IMG/VR virus record: IMGVR_UViG_3300030106_003202
Location: 7,449-36,662 of that record
Source of the DNA: a virus
Strand: one strand, 5' to 3'
Length of the DNA stretch: 29,214 nucleotides
In this document: positions 28,130 to 29,214 of the stretch, in pieces
Position numbering within the stretch: the first letter of the stretch is position 1
Layout of the letters: each line of letters begins with the position of its first letter
The notes under the pieces: model-generated
Databases searched by the model: none
What the model saw: only the letters and a program-made list of their open reading frames with translations
What the model was told of the DNA's origin: nothing
Program-made: the position numbers and the translations under genes

Positions 28130-29214
28130 ATGGAAATTAATACTAATTTTATAGCAGGTAAAATGAATAAAAGCGTTGATGAACGCTTATTACCTCCTGG
28201 ACAATATGTTGACGCACAAAATGTAAGGCTTGGTTCTACCGAAACTACAGAAATAGGGGCGGTAGAAAATTCAAAAGGAAACACTCAGGTATCAACTTTA
28301 TTATATAATGGTGTGGCATTATCTACCTTTGCCAAATGTATTGGCGCTTACGCTGATGGTATAAACCAAACCATGTATTGGTTTGTTTGTGATCCAGGAA
28401 GAGATGTAGATATGATAGTTTCTTTTAACTCATCAACAAACGCAACTAAATACTTAGTAATTTCAGAAACTGTTTTAAATTTTCAAACAGAAAAACTAAT
28501 AACTGGCGTAAATTTAGTAAGCGACCTTTTATTCTTTACCGATAACTTTAATCCACCACGAGTAGTTAATATAAACAGAGAATACCCATATCCTACACTT
28601 GGAGTAGACGGAATTACAGAAGAGGATATATCAGTAATAGTAAAGCCTCCAGGATTTACTGAATATACAAACAATCTTGTTTTACCACCTGTAACTGAAT
28701 TTTCTTTACCAGCACCTACAATAAATTTAATCAACACTCCTTCGGAAGAAGAAAACTATATTTTAGATAAATTTTTATGTTTTGCTTACCGATACAAATA
28801 TAAAGATAATCAGTATAGCGCAACTTCTTTGTTTACCACACCAGCTTTTGAGCCAAGTGATTGGACTTTAGATTATGATACTTTAGAAAATACCGGTATG
28901 GAAAATAAATTTAACACTGCTGAGGTTACATTTAGCACAGGCGGCTCAAATGTTATCGGTGTAGATTTATTATATAAAGAATCAGGACAAAATACAATTT
29001 ACATAATTGAAAGGTATGATAAAATTAACGAAGGGTGGGGTGATAATACTGAACGTTCAATAACTTTTAGTAAAAAGAAAATCTACACTTTACTCGGGCA
29101 AGACGAGTTATTAAGAACATTTGACAATGTTCCTAAAACTGCTCAAGCACAAACCGTTATGGGTAATAGAGTGTTTTATGGAAATTATACAGACGGTCAT
29201 AACATGATAGGATT
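28130..29214 (+). CDS. P22 gp10-like tail (nozzle/stabilisation) protein, 3'-truncated
   Basis: ATG at 28130, one base after the preceding stop (TAATATGG), begins a frame that stays open to the window end (361 residues). It opens MEINTNFIAGKMNKSVDERL, then LPPGQYVDAQNVRLGSTETT, the 'F.aGkmnks.DeRllp.GqYvdAqNvrlgs' start of tail stabilisation (P22 gp10) and nozzle (T7 gp12) proteins, in which beta blades follow. Blade-like stretches include KCIGAYADGINQTMYWFVCD and KLITGVNLVSDLLFFTDNFN, PPRVVNIN, and CFAYRYKYKDNQYSATSLFT. Such proteins form the short tail tube. Usual length is 500-1000 aa, so the missing part is probably substantial. Confidence 0.8.
   Translation, partial: MEINTNFIAGKMNKSVDERLLPPGQYVDAQNVRLGSTETTEIGAVENSKGNTQVSTLLYNGVALSTFAKCIGAYADGINQTMYWFVCDPGRDVDMIVSFNSSTNATKYLVISETVLNFQTEKLITGVNLVSDLLFFTDNFNPPRVVNINREYPYPTLGVDGITEEDISVIVKPPGFTEYTNNLVLPPVTEFSLPAPTINLINTPSEEENYILDKFLCFAYRYKYKDNQYSATSLFTTPAFEPSDWTLDYDTLENTGMENKFNTAEVTFSTGGSNVIGVDLLYKESGQNTIYIIERYDKINEGWGDNTERSITFSKKKIYTLLGQDELLRTFDNVPKTAQAQTVMGNRVFYGNYTDGHNMIG

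Noticed and set aside
1-29214. tRNA or rRNA genes, integrase or insertion sequences
   Set aside because: I saw no cloverleaf-like segment, transposase or recombinase gene, and no direct-repeat ends in this window.

Overview
This window looks like the structural half of a tailed-phage genome whose host is a marine member of the Bacteroidota, most likely a flavobacterium. All supported genes lie on the + strand and are tightly packed, with many 1-23 nt overlaps. The DNA is AT-rich and nearly every stop codon is TAA. The host call rests on three things: a promoter motif TAnnTTTG (the Bacteroidota -7 element) in almost every real intergenic gap, A-rich leaders instead of strong Shine-Dalgarno sites, and a secreted protein with a signal peptide ending in the typical '...ASAQ' pattern. 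The virion genes (TerL of about 748 aa, portal of 813 aa, MCP of 487 aa, then two ring/adaptor-like proteins and a P22 gp10-like tail protein) fit a short-tailed podovirus layout and resemble the capsid-tail block of crAss-like and marine flavophages. That lineage assignment is an inference.

Layout. (1) 1-1836: nine tiny, mostly very basic, often Cys-containing proteins of 40-98 aa, several shorter than 60 aa. (2) 1866-2408: a small beta-rich protein carrying an inserted domain that recurs elsewhere. (3) 2410-3497: lysis cassette, with a one-TM coiled-coil protein, a zinc amidase and a holin. (4) 3498-9657: five genes, four fibre or appendage proteins (the last a LamG-type lectin) and one secreted beta-barrel-like protein. 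(5) 9714-15511: a small coiled-coil protein and a giant 1841-aa fibre ending in about 23 YadA-head-like repeats. (6) 15527-21398: two small proteins, a GroES-like protein, a TerS candidate, TerL with a TTG start, and the portal. (7) 21452-24064: scaffold-like protein and major capsid protein, closed by a strong UUCG-loop terminator. (8) 24133-26156: three small head- or tail-associated proteins of unknown role. (9) 26245-29214: two ring/adaptor-like tail proteins and a gp10-like tail protein cut by the window end.

How it works together: TerS, TerL and portal would package DNA into a shell built from scaffold and MCP, possibly folded with help from the GroES-like protein. The ring proteins and the gp10-like protein would close the head and build the short tail. 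The fibres would bind the host, and holin, amidase and the one-TM protein would release progeny. Host RNA polymerase appears able to read all of this from TAnnTTTG promoters.

The most unusual features are a 60-78 aa beta-rich domain found five times in three different virion proteins, the array of tiny basic proteins, a phage-encoded outer-membrane-type barrel, and the promoter series with one overlapping a 25-bp inverted repeat.
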